Positions 36,399-43,133 of a stretch of DNA of 64,000 bases are shown here, piece by piece. The stretch's first letter is position 1, and each line of letters starts with the position of its first letter. The stretch comes from Ga0077560 sp046330395 (lineage in GTDB: Bacteria > Actinomycetota > Thermoleophilia > Miltoncostaeales > Miltoncostaeaceae). The stretch spans positions 218,542-282,541 of the forward strand of contig JAXLSS010000003.1 in NCBI GenBank assembly GCA_046330395.1. Reading direction: 5' to 3'. The notes under the pieces are model-generated. The model saw only the letters and a list, made by a program, of their open reading frames with translations. It ran no database searches and had not been told where the DNA came from. The translations under genes were made by a program, and so were the position numbers.

Positions 36399-37516
36399 GC
36401 GTCCTCCCCCATCGTCGTCGCCATGTTCCTCCACGCCTCCAGTCGTCCCGCCACGCCGACCCTCTCCAGGTGGGGCATGTCGATTTCCATATCGGCATCC
36501 TCGATGCCGACCGCCACGTGCAACGCGCTGGCCAGGGTGAACATTCCCTCGCCGGTCTCCCCGGGGTGGCGCTGGTGCGCCACGGCGTCCACGATCTCCT
36601 CGGGGAGCCCCCACAGTCCCAGCAGGTAGGCGCCCACGTGGGCCTGGTCGCTCCCGGCCTCCTCCCGGGCCTCGGGACCGCGGGTGCAGCACACCGGTTG
36701 CACCAGCACGCCCACGTTGTGCAGGAGCCCGGCCATGTACCCGGAGTCGGCCATGGCCGGAACCACGTCGGAGCAGATGGCCGCCGTCAGCGCGGCCACG
36801 CGCACCGCGCGGGCGTTCCCCTCGTGGGCGGTGCGGCAGCCCCCGCCCGGGGCCGTGCGGCTGTTGCCGTCGCGGTGGGTGTCGCGCAGCAGGTTCGTGA
36901 TGGCCTGTTCGCCCAGCGCGTTCACGGCGCCCGCCATGCTGCTGACGGCCGCGGCGCCCGCGAAGTACTCGCTGTTGGCGAGCTGCAGCACCCTGGAGGC
37001 CACACCCGGGTCGCGCGTGATGGCGACACCCACCGGTTCGCGCGTGTCCTCCGGGACGCCCAGCTGCCGCCGCAGCAGCGAGCAGCCGGAGGGGGTGCAC
37101 GGCACGCTGCTGAGGCGTCCCACGCACCTGCGCACCTCGAGGTCCGGCAGCATGGCCATGAGCCGGTCCAGCCGCATGATCAGCTCGTTGATGGCCTCCG
37201 CCTCGCAGGGCTTGGCCAGGAACTGGTGGGCCACGGGCACCCGCACCCCCACGTCCTCATCGGTCTGCCCGGACAGCACCACCCGCGCGATGTGCGGCCA
37301 CCGGTCGCGCACCTGCCGCAGCAGCTCCTCGCCGGTGATGCCCGGCATGCGCATGTCGGACACGATGACGTCGAACCAGCCGTCTTCCAGCTGGCGCAGC
37401 GCGTCACCGCCCCCGAGGGCGGTGGACATGGCCCACTGGCGGCGGTACTTGCGCAGGCTGTTCGACAGGCCCTCCAGCAGCAGCGGCTCATCGTCCACGA
37501 ACAGCACGCGGATCAC
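36395..37516 (-). CDS. Response regulator with HDOD output domain
   Basis: 373 residues. The receiver has LFVDDEPLLLEGLSNSLRKY, the Asp in VIVSDMRMPGITG, Ser in VVLSGQTDED and Lys in FLAKPCEAEA. The HDOD part begins about residue 125 (RLSSVPCTPSGCSLLRRQLG) with ITRDPGVASRVLQLANSEYF, AVNALGEQAITNLLRDT and GYMAGLLHNVGVLVQPV, the HDOD core. HDOD domains bind partners or nucleotides and usually lack hydrolase activity. The GTG start at 37516 overlaps the kinase stop (GTGA). The output has no DNA-binding domain, so the operon appears to signal through protein or second-messenger control. Confidence 0.82.
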   Translation of the reverse strand: MIRVLFVDDEPLLLEGLSNSLRKYRRQWAMSTALGGGDALRQLEDGWFDVIVSDMRMPGITGEELLRQVRDRWPHIARVVLSGQTDEDVGVRVPVAHQFLAKPCEAEAINELIMRLDRLMAMLPDLEVRRCVGRLSSVPCTPSGCSLLRRQLGVPEDTREPVGVAITRDPGVASRVLQLANSEYFAGAAAVSSMAGAVNALGEQAITNLLRDTHRDGNSRTAPGGGCRTAHEGNARAVRVAALTAAICSDVVPAMADSGYMAGLLHNVGVLVQPVCCTRGPEAREEAGSDQAHVGAYLLGLWGLPEEIVDAVAHQRHPGETGEGMFTLASALHVAVGIEDADMEIDMPHLERVGVAGRLEAWRNMATTMGEDA

Positions 37517-39747
37517 AGCGCCATCCTCTCGGCGTCCACCCCCGCCACCGGCAGCCGCACCGTGAAGGTGGTGCCCACCCCCAGCTCGGTGCGGAACGAC
37601 AGGCTCCCCCCGTGGGCCTCGCACACGCGTGCGGCGATGGCCAGCCCCTGGCCGGTGCCCCGCCCCACGTCCTTGGTGGTGTAGAACGGCTCGAAGATGC
37701 GTTCGCGGACGCCGTCCGGGATGCCCGTGCCGGTGTCCTCGATGGTCACCTGCACGTGGGTGCCGGCGCTGTTGACGCTGGTGCCGAGCGTGATGGTGCC
37801 CCGCTCCGGGCCGCCCGCGGCGGCGCGGTCGCTGATGGCGTGCACCGCGTTGATCACCAGGTTGAGGAACACCTGGTTGAGGTCGCCCAGGTGGCACGTC
37901 ACCGATGGCAGGTGCTCGTCCAGGTGGAACACCACGTCGGCCACGTACTTGATCTCGTTGCGCGCCACCGTGGCCGTGCTCTGCAGGGCGCGGTTGAGGT
38001 CGGCGGGGGCCATGGACCCGCGCCGCGGATGCGCGAAGTCCTTCATCGCCCGCACGATCTCGGCCACCCGGCCGGCCCCGTCCAGGGTGCGCTCGATGGC
38101 CTTCGGCACCTGCTCCAGCAGGTAGGCCAGGTCGGCGTCGTCCTCGGCGGACTCGATCTGCGCGCTCACCTCGTCGGCGCTGAGCGTGGCGGCGGTCTCC
38201 GCCAGGGCGCGGTAGCGGGCCACGAGCGCGAACGCGTCGTCGAACGCGTCGCGCAGGAACTCCACGCTGTCGCCCACGAACTGGATGGGCGTGTTGATCT
38301 CGTGCGCGATGCCCGAGGCCAGCTGACCCACCGCCTCCAGCTTCTGGGAGTGGCGCAGCTGCGACTCCAGGTCGATGCGTTCGCGCCGGGCGTTCAGGGT
38401 CTGGGCGGCGAAGATGACCACCTCCCCGAACGACTCCAGGTGCCGCTCGGTGAGCCGCGGGGCCAGCGCCCGGTGGGTCACGCCCAGCAGGCCCCAGATG
38501 GATGCGCGGATCACCAGGGGCGTCACCGTCACCAGGCAGCCCTCGGGTCCCAGCGGGCCGTCCCGGTCGATCCGGCGCGACGACCCGCGGGTGCGGTGCA
38601 CGCGGCCGATGGGGCCCAGCTCGTCGTAGGAGAAGCGCTGACCCACGTGCAGCTCCACCGGACCGGGTCCGGTGCTGGCGCCGATGACCTCCGCACCGTC
38701 GCCCTCCACCCGCAGCAGCCACGCCGAGCAGGGTCCCACCAGCTCGGCGAGCTCGCCGGTCATGTGGCTCCACACCTCGTCGTCGGGCATCTCGGCCGCG
38801 GCCAGCGACGCCACGCGCCGCAGGGCCGCCTGCTCGGCGGCCACCGCGCGCAGCTCGTTGCGGGCGATCTGGCGCAGGGTGACGTCGCGGGTGGCCGTCT
38901 GGATCTCCAGCATGTGCGGCGCCGTCTTCACGCGACGCGCGCGCGTCTCCACCCACATCTCACCCGTGCCCGGCAGGCGGGACACCACGGCGCCCTCTGA
39001 GGCGAGGTCGTCCACGGACGCCAGCCCCAGCAGCGACGGCAGGTGACGCCCCACCGCGGCATCGGGTTCCAGACCCAGCACGTCCAGGCTGGCGGGGGAC
39101 ATGTACCGGATGACCCCGTCGGCGTCGCACCGGGCGATCACGTCACGGGAGTTCTCGGTCATCAGGCGGAATGCCGCGTCCGCCTCGGCGCGCGCGGTGG
39201 CCTCGTCCAGGCCCCTGCGGGTGCGGGCGAACATCCGCGCGTTGCTCAGGGCCAGCGATCCGATCGCGCCCAGCATCCGCAGGGCGCTGATCTCCTGCGG
39301 GGTGAACACGTGGCGCTCACGGAAGGCACAGAAGATGGAGCCCAGCAGCTCCACCTCGTCGCCGGTGATGCCGCGCGCCTCGAGGCGCACGCCCGCGAAC
39401 GACTTGGCGCCCAGCTTGTGGCGGAAGGGTTCGCCGAAGGTTGCCCCCACGTCGCTCACCGCCAACACGGGGTCGGGCTGCGCGGCCAGCGTCGCCCACA
39501 CCCAGGTGTCCTCCAGCGGCCGGTTGATGGAGGTCTCCAGGTACCGCCGGATCGCCGTGACGCACTCGGTGGTGTGGACCGCCTCGATCTTCCCGAACTC
39601 GTCCGAGACGTATGTGGTCGAGCGGTCCGCACCCAGCGCGCGTTGCGATGAGCGCGTGATCGCCTCGATGGTTGCCACCGGGTCCAGCGACGCGTAAATG
39701 TCGAGGGCCACCTGCTCCAACGACCGGAGCTGGGCGGTCTCTGGCAT
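37513..39747 (-). CDS. Multi-sensor histidine kinase (GAF-PAS-GAF-HisKA-HATPase)
   Basis: 744 residues, soluble. A GAF domain occupies about residues 20-190. A PAS domain follows (RLMTENSRDVIARCDADGVI, YMSPASLDVLGLEPDAAVGR), then a second GAF (about 330-470). The dimerisation domain carries the phospho-His in LEAVGQLASGIAHEINTPIQ. The ATPase has NLVINAVHAISDRA (N box), DTGTGIPDGVRERIFEPFYT and GRGTGQGLAIA. The HEINTP subtype is common in kinases paired with HDOD or RpfG-like regulators. ATG 39747 is set by AGGAGGT at ideal distance; a longer form from 39828 is possible. Its stop overlaps the next gene. Signals are likely cytoplasmic small molecules. Confidence 0.88.
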   Translation of the reverse strand: MPETAQLRSLEQVALDIYASLDPVATIEAITRSSQRALGADRSTTYVSDEFGKIEAVHTTECVTAIRRYLETSINRPLEDTWVWATLAAQPDPVLAVSDVGATFGEPFRHKLGAKSFAGVRLEARGITGDEVELLGSIFCAFRERHVFTPQEISALRMLGAIGSLALSNARMFARTRRGLDEATARAEADAAFRLMTENSRDVIARCDADGVIRYMSPASLDVLGLEPDAAVGRHLPSLLGLASVDDLASEGAVVSRLPGTGEMWVETRARRVKTAPHMLEIQTATRDVTLRQIARNELRAVAAEQAALRRVASLAAAEMPDDEVWSHMTGELAELVGPCSAWLLRVEGDGAEVIGASTGPGPVELHVGQRFSYDELGPIGRVHRTRGSSRRIDRDGPLGPEGCLVTVTPLVIRASIWGLLGVTHRALAPRLTERHLESFGEVVIFAAQTLNARRERIDLESQLRHSQKLEAVGQLASGIAHEINTPIQFVGDSVEFLRDAFDDAFALVARYRALAETAATLSADEVSAQIESAEDDADLAYLLEQVPKAIERTLDGAGRVAEIVRAMKDFAHPRRGSMAPADLNRALQSTATVARNEIKYVADVVFHLDEHLPSVTCHLGDLNQVFLNLVINAVHAISDRAAAGGPERGTITLGTSVNSAGTHVQVTIEDTGTGIPDGVRERIFEPFYTTKDVGRGTGQGLAIAARVCEAHGGSLSFRTELGVGTTFTVRLPVAGVDAERMAL

Positions 39748-39902
39748 TCGCAGAACCTCCTGATCGTGTTCTGCCGTCGCGGGCGGGGACGCGTCGACTG
39801 GGGGTTCTTCGGCAGCCAGATTCAGCAATCAACGGCCGGGTCAGACGAAAACGCCAGTAACCCGTGATCCGAGAGGACACCCGCCGTGTCAGACTTCCGA
39901 AC

Positions 39903-40619
39903 ATGGCGCTGGGAGCCGACCCCATCAGCTACGCCGTGGTGTTCACGGCCGGCTTCGTGTCATTCGCGTCGCCGTGCGTGCTGCCGCTGGTACCCGCCTA
40001 CCTGGGCTTCATCTCCGGTGTGGGCTTCGAGGAGGGCGAGGAGCGCCGCTGGGCGGTGTTCATCCCCACGCTCGCGTTCGTGATGGGCTTCTCCGCGGCG
40101 TTCACGGTGATGGGCGCGGGGGTCGGGCTGTTCGGCACCGTGCTCACCTCCCACCGCAGCTGGCTGGAGCAGGGCGCCGGCGTGTTGATGATCGCCATGG
40201 GCGTGCTGCTGATGGGCAAGGGCATCCCCATGTTCCTCATGCGGGACCGCCGCATGCGCGTGGGTCACCCGGCCACCCTGGCCGGTTCGGCGCTGGCCGG
40301 CGTGGCCTTCGGCGTGGGCTGGACCCCCTGCATCGGCCCGACGCTGGGCGTGGCGCTGGGCCTGGCCACCACGTCGGCCAACTGGCTGCTGGGCGGCTCG
40401 CTGCTGCTGACCTACGCCCTGGGGATGGGGATCCCGTTCCTCCTGGCCGGCCTGTTCCTGCACCAGGCCACGCGGGCGATGGGCCTGTTGCGCCGGCATC
40501 TGCGGCTCATCACCACCGCCGGTGCCCTGCTGATGGTGGTGACCGGGGTGATGATGCTCACCGGCACGCTCACGCGCGTCAGCGGCGCGCTGCAGGGGTT
40601 CGGGCCCGGCCTGATGTGA
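39903..40619 (+). CDS. ccdA: Cytochrome c biogenesis protein CcdA family
   Basis: About 238 residues with six membrane segments. It passes reducing power from cytoplasmic thioredoxin to extracytoplasmic thiol proteins. The two redox Cys are in the conserved contexts FVSFASPCVLPLVPAYLGFI and VGWTPCIGPTLGVALG. Other helices include FIPTLAFVMGFSAAFTVMGA and LRLITTAGALLMVVTGVMML. ATG 39903 (MALGADPIS) is used; GTG 39864 would add 13 residues. It stands alone, divergent from the kinase operon and convergent with a small gene, so its thioredoxin-like partner is elsewhere. Confidence 0.88.
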   Translation: MALGADPISYAVVFTAGFVSFASPCVLPLVPAYLGFISGVGFEEGEERRWAVFIPTLAFVMGFSAAFTVMGAGVGLFGTVLTSHRSWLEQGAGVLMIAMGVLLMGKGIPMFLMRDRRMRVGHPATLAGSALAGVAFGVGWTPCIGPTLGVALGLATTSANWLLGGSLLLTYALGMGIPFLLAGLFLHQATRAMGLLRRHLRLITTAGALLMVVTGVMMLTGTLTRVSGALQGFGPGLM

Positions 40620-40632
40620 CCGGGGCCGGACG

Positions 40633-40833
40633 CTAGGCGGCCACCCCGTCCAGCGCCGAGGGGGCGAACCAGGCCCGGCGCACGCGGCCGGCCTCGAACA
40701 TGCCGCCGCTGCGCCGCTCGGCCAGCGCGGCGGCGTAGGCCGCGGCGGCGTCGTGGGTGTGCGCGCCCACCAGCATGGTGAGGGTGAGCGGGGAGGTGCC
40801 CTGCCTGCGGACGGTGACCTGATAGGTGTTCAT
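40633..40833 (-). CDS. Small basic protein
   Basis: 66 residues: MNTYQVTVRRQGTSPLTLTM, then a helix with many Ala (DAAAAYAAALAERR) and a C-terminal GRVRRAWFAPSALDGVAA. AAGGAG six bases upstream of the ATG supports the start. The first 20 residues look like a beta-hairpin. No family was recognised. A LacI-type palindrome lies about 30 bases upstream, so expression may be regulated. It is divergent from the OmpR-type regulator and converges with ccdA. Confidence 0.55.
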   Translation of the reverse strand: MNTYQVTVRRQGTSPLTLTMLVGAHTHDAAAAYAAALAERRSGGMFEAGRVRRAWFAPSALDGVAA

Positions 40834-40862
40834 GACGCTCCTTCCGTGGGGCCGATCGTTTC

Positions 40863-40876
40863 TGACAACGTTTTCA
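40863..40876. promoter_or_regulatory. LacI-family-like operator TGACAACGTTTTCA
   Basis: 14-base palindrome with the AACGTT centre and one mismatched pair, typical of LacI/CcpA-type sites. It lies 30 bases ahead of the small minus-strand gene and 109 bases ahead of the response-regulator gene. Confidence 0.45.
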
Positions 40877-40943
40877 TTGGTAGCAGGGCCACCGCCCTTG
40901 AGACCAATCGCACACGCTCCGCCCACCAACCACCCCCGGGCGA

Positions 40944-40966
40944 CGTTCACGTTCCCGTAAGCGTTC
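40944..40966 (+). promoter_or_regulatory. Three CGTTC direct repeats upstream of response regulator
   Basis: CGTTC occurs at 40944, 40950 and 40962, offsets of 6 and 12 bases. OmpR/PhoB-type proteins bind such tandem repeats, so autoregulation is possible. Confidence 0.3.
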
Positions 40967-40971
40967 TGGAC

Positions 40972-40977
40972 TACGCT
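40972..40977 (+). promoter_or_regulatory. TACGCT -10 box, probable leaderless start
   Basis: TANNNT box ending seven bases before the ATG at 40985, with no ribosome site. This spacing predicts transcription beginning at or near the A of ATG. Confidence 0.4.
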
Positions 40978-40984
40978 CCCGCGA

Positions 40985-41680
40985 ATGGCGGTGTCATCCG
41001 ACCTCGGGCCGGTGCTGGTGGTGGACGACGAACCCATCGTTCGCGAGGTCATGTGCCGCTACCTCGCCCGTGACGGGTTCGCCACCGTGGAGGCGGTGGA
41101 CGGCCCCGACGCGCTGGCCACCATGGCACGCAGCACCCCCTGCGCGGTGGTGCTGGACGTGATGCTGCCCCACCTGGACGGCCTGGAGGTGTGCCGCCGC
41201 ATCCGGCGCGACTCGGAGGTGCCCATCATCCTGCTCACCGCCCGGGCGGGGGAGTCCGACCGCATCATCGGGCTGGAGCTGGGCGCCGACGACTACGTGG
41301 TGAAACCGTTCTCGCCGCGCGAGGTGGTGGCGCGGGTGCGGGCGGTGCTGCGCAGGGTGCGCGTGGACTCCGCCGCCGGCCCGGCCATCGTCTTCGGCGA
41401 CTTCCACATCGACCAGGGCACCCGGGAGGTGCGGTGCGGGGCACGGGAGGTGCGGCTCACCGCGCGTGAATTCGACCTGCTGTGGTTCCTCGCCTCGCAC
41501 CCCCGCCAGGTGTTCACCCGCGACCACCTGATGGACCGCGTGTGGGGGCACCTGCCCGCCGTGGAGACCGGCACCGTCACGGTGCACGTGCGGCGCCTGC
41601 GCGAGAAGATCGAGGCCGACCCCGCCAACCCCACGCGCATCGAGACCGTGTGGGGCGTGGGCTACCGGTTCGTGCCGTGA
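40985..41680 (+). CDS. OmpR/PhoB-type response regulator
   Basis: 231 residues. The receiver has VLVVDDEPIVREVMCRYLAR, the phospho-acceptor in VVLDVMLPHLDGLEVC, LLTARAGESD and DDYVVKPFSPRE. The C-terminal winged helix runs from EVRLTAREFDLLWFLASHPR through DHLMDRVWGHLPAVETGTVT to HVRRLREKIEADP and ending GVGYRFVP. It is a DNA-binding activator or repressor controlled by the kinase encoded next, whose GTG overlaps its stop (GTGA). The start is preceded by a TANNNT box seven bases upstream rather than a ribosome site. Confidence 0.92.
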   Translation: MAVSSDLGPVLVVDDEPIVREVMCRYLARDGFATVEAVDGPDALATMARSTPCAVVLDVMLPHLDGLEVCRRIRRDSEVPIILLTARAGESDRIIGLELGADDYVVKPFSPREVVARVRAVLRRVRVDSAAGPAIVFGDFHIDQGTREVRCGAREVRLTAREFDLLWFLASHPRQVFTRDHLMDRVWGHLPAVETGTVTVHVRRLREKIEADPANPTRIETVWGVGYRFVP

Positions 41681-42756
41681 TCTCCGAGGTGCTGATGATC
41701 GCGGCGGCAACGGCGGTGTCCGGGCTGTGCGCCGCCGCCCTGGTGGTGCGGGGCCGCACGCTGCGGCGTCAGCTGCTGGGAGTGGCGGTGCTGGGGGTCA
41801 TCGTGCCGCTGCTGGCCGTCCTGGGGTCGGGGCTGCTGATGCTGAGCCACCGTGACCTGCAGGTGCTGGGCATCGCGTGCCTGGCCGGCCTGGTGTCGGT
41901 GGGCGGTGCGCTGCTGCTGGGCCGGCGGGTGGGGGCCCAGATCGCCGCGCTGCGGGCGGCCCCGGCGGCGGTGGCGGCGGGGGACCTGTCGGCCCGTGCC
42001 CCGCGCGGGGGACCGGCCGAACTGGACGCCCTGGCGGCGTCGTTCAACGAGATGGCCGCGCACCTGGAGGAGCTGTTCGACGCCCGGCGGCGTCTGGTGG
42101 CCTGGGCCGGGCACGACCTGCGCACACCGCTGGCGTCGCTGCGGGCCATGATCGAGGCGGTGGAGGACGGCCTGGCCGAACCCGGGGAGTACCTGCCCCA
42201 CATGCGCGCACAGGTCGCCGCGCTGACCACCCTGGTGGACGACCTGTTCGAGTTGGCCCGCCTGGACGCCGGCGACACGGGGCTGGTGACCCGGCGGGCC
42301 CCGCCGGCCGCGCTGGTGGAGGGGGCGCTGGCCCGCATGCGCGCCGACGCCCAGGCGCGCGGCGTGCACCTGCACGCGCACCTCGACGAGGCGCTCCCCG
42401 CGGTGCGCTGCGCCCCCGACAAGGTGGGCCGCGTGCTGGACAACCTGCTGGTCAACGCACTGCGTCACACCCCGCGGGGGGGCGAGGTGCGCCTGGCGGT
42501 GGCGCCCCTCGACCGGGAGGTGTGCGTGGCGGTGGAGGACACCGGCGACGGGCTGTCCGACGAGGCCCTCACCAGCATGTTCGACCACTTCTGGCGGGGG
42601 GATCCGGCCCGGACACGCGACGGCGGCGCCGGGCTGGGCCTGGCCATCGCACGCGGCCTCGTGGAGGCCCACGGGGGCCGCATCTGGGCCGAGCGGCGCG
42701 AACCCCGCGGCGCGCGGGTGGCCTTCACCCTTCCGGTGGCCGACGCGGAGGCTTAG
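41677..42756 (+). CDS. Membrane sensor histidine kinase
   Basis: 359 residues. Three hydrophobic segments lie in the first 90 residues (VLMIAAATAVSGLCAAALVV, GVAVLGVIVPLLAVLGSGLL, VLGIACLAGLVSVGGALLLG), with hardly any external loop. This suggests sensing within the membrane or through a partner. A HAMP-like linker follows (LAASFNEMAAHLEELFDARR). The phospho-His is in LVAWAGHDLRTPLASLRAMI. The ATPase shows VLDNLLVNALRHTPRGGEV, DTGDGLSDEAL and GAGLGLAIARGLVEAHGG. It overlaps the regulator gene by four bases and overlaps the convergent gene at 42753 by four. Confidence 0.9.
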   Translation: MISEVLMIAAATAVSGLCAAALVVRGRTLRRQLLGVAVLGVIVPLLAVLGSGLLMLSHRDLQVLGIACLAGLVSVGGALLLGRRVGAQIAALRAAPAAVAAGDLSARAPRGGPAELDALAASFNEMAAHLEELFDARRRLVAWAGHDLRTPLASLRAMIEAVEDGLAEPGEYLPHMRAQVAALTTLVDDLFELARLDAGDTGLVTRRAPPAALVEGALARMRADAQARGVHLHAHLDEALPAVRCAPDKVGRVLDNLLVNALRHTPRGGEVRLAVAPLDREVCVAVEDTGDGLSDEALTSMFDHFWRGDPARTRDGGAGLGLAIARGLVEAHGGRIWAERREPRGARVAFTLPVADAEA

Positions 42757-43133
42757 CTCTGTAGCAGCGCCACCAGCGGCCGCCAGCCCGCCGCCGGGTG
42801 CTTGCTGTCGTCCACGCAGGCCGCCAGGGCGTCGGCGGCGATGCTCTGCGCGTTGCGCGCGTTGACGGTGCCCAGGCTGGGGTCGGTGTTGGGCACCTGC
42901 TTCAACGGCGTGCGCACCGCCGCCCGGTGCAGGTTCTGAGCGGCCGAGATCGTCTGGGAGTCCGGTGGTTTGGTGACGTCGGGGCAGTCCGCGGGGTCGC
43001 CGCTGCTGCCGAGTGCGTCGTAGATACCCGCGTAGTCCAGGTTGACGTTGTCCCGCGTGGCGGCCAGCACGAACCCCAGCCACACCCCCATGGCCGCCAG
43101 CACCGCCACCGCCACCACGGCGGGGCGTCTCAC
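42753..43133 (-). CDS. Membrane-anchored hypothetical protein coupled to PEP carboxylase
   Basis: 126 residues. An N-terminal hydrophobic segment (AVVAVAVLAAMGVWLGFVLA) is a membrane anchor or uncleaved signal. The rest is exported and contains three Cys, as in DPADCPDVTKPPDS and AADALAACVDDSKH. No family was recognised. GTG 43133 overlaps the PEP carboxylase stop (GTGA), so it is translated with that enzyme, though a functional link is not obvious. The stop overlaps the kinase stop on the other strand. Confidence 0.6.
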   Translation of the reverse strand: MRRPAVVAVAVLAAMGVWLGFVLAATRDNVNLDYAGIYDALGSSGDPADCPDVTKPPDSQTISAAQNLHRAAVRTPLKQVPNTDPSLGTVNARNAQSIAADALAACVDDSKHPAAGWRPLVALLQS

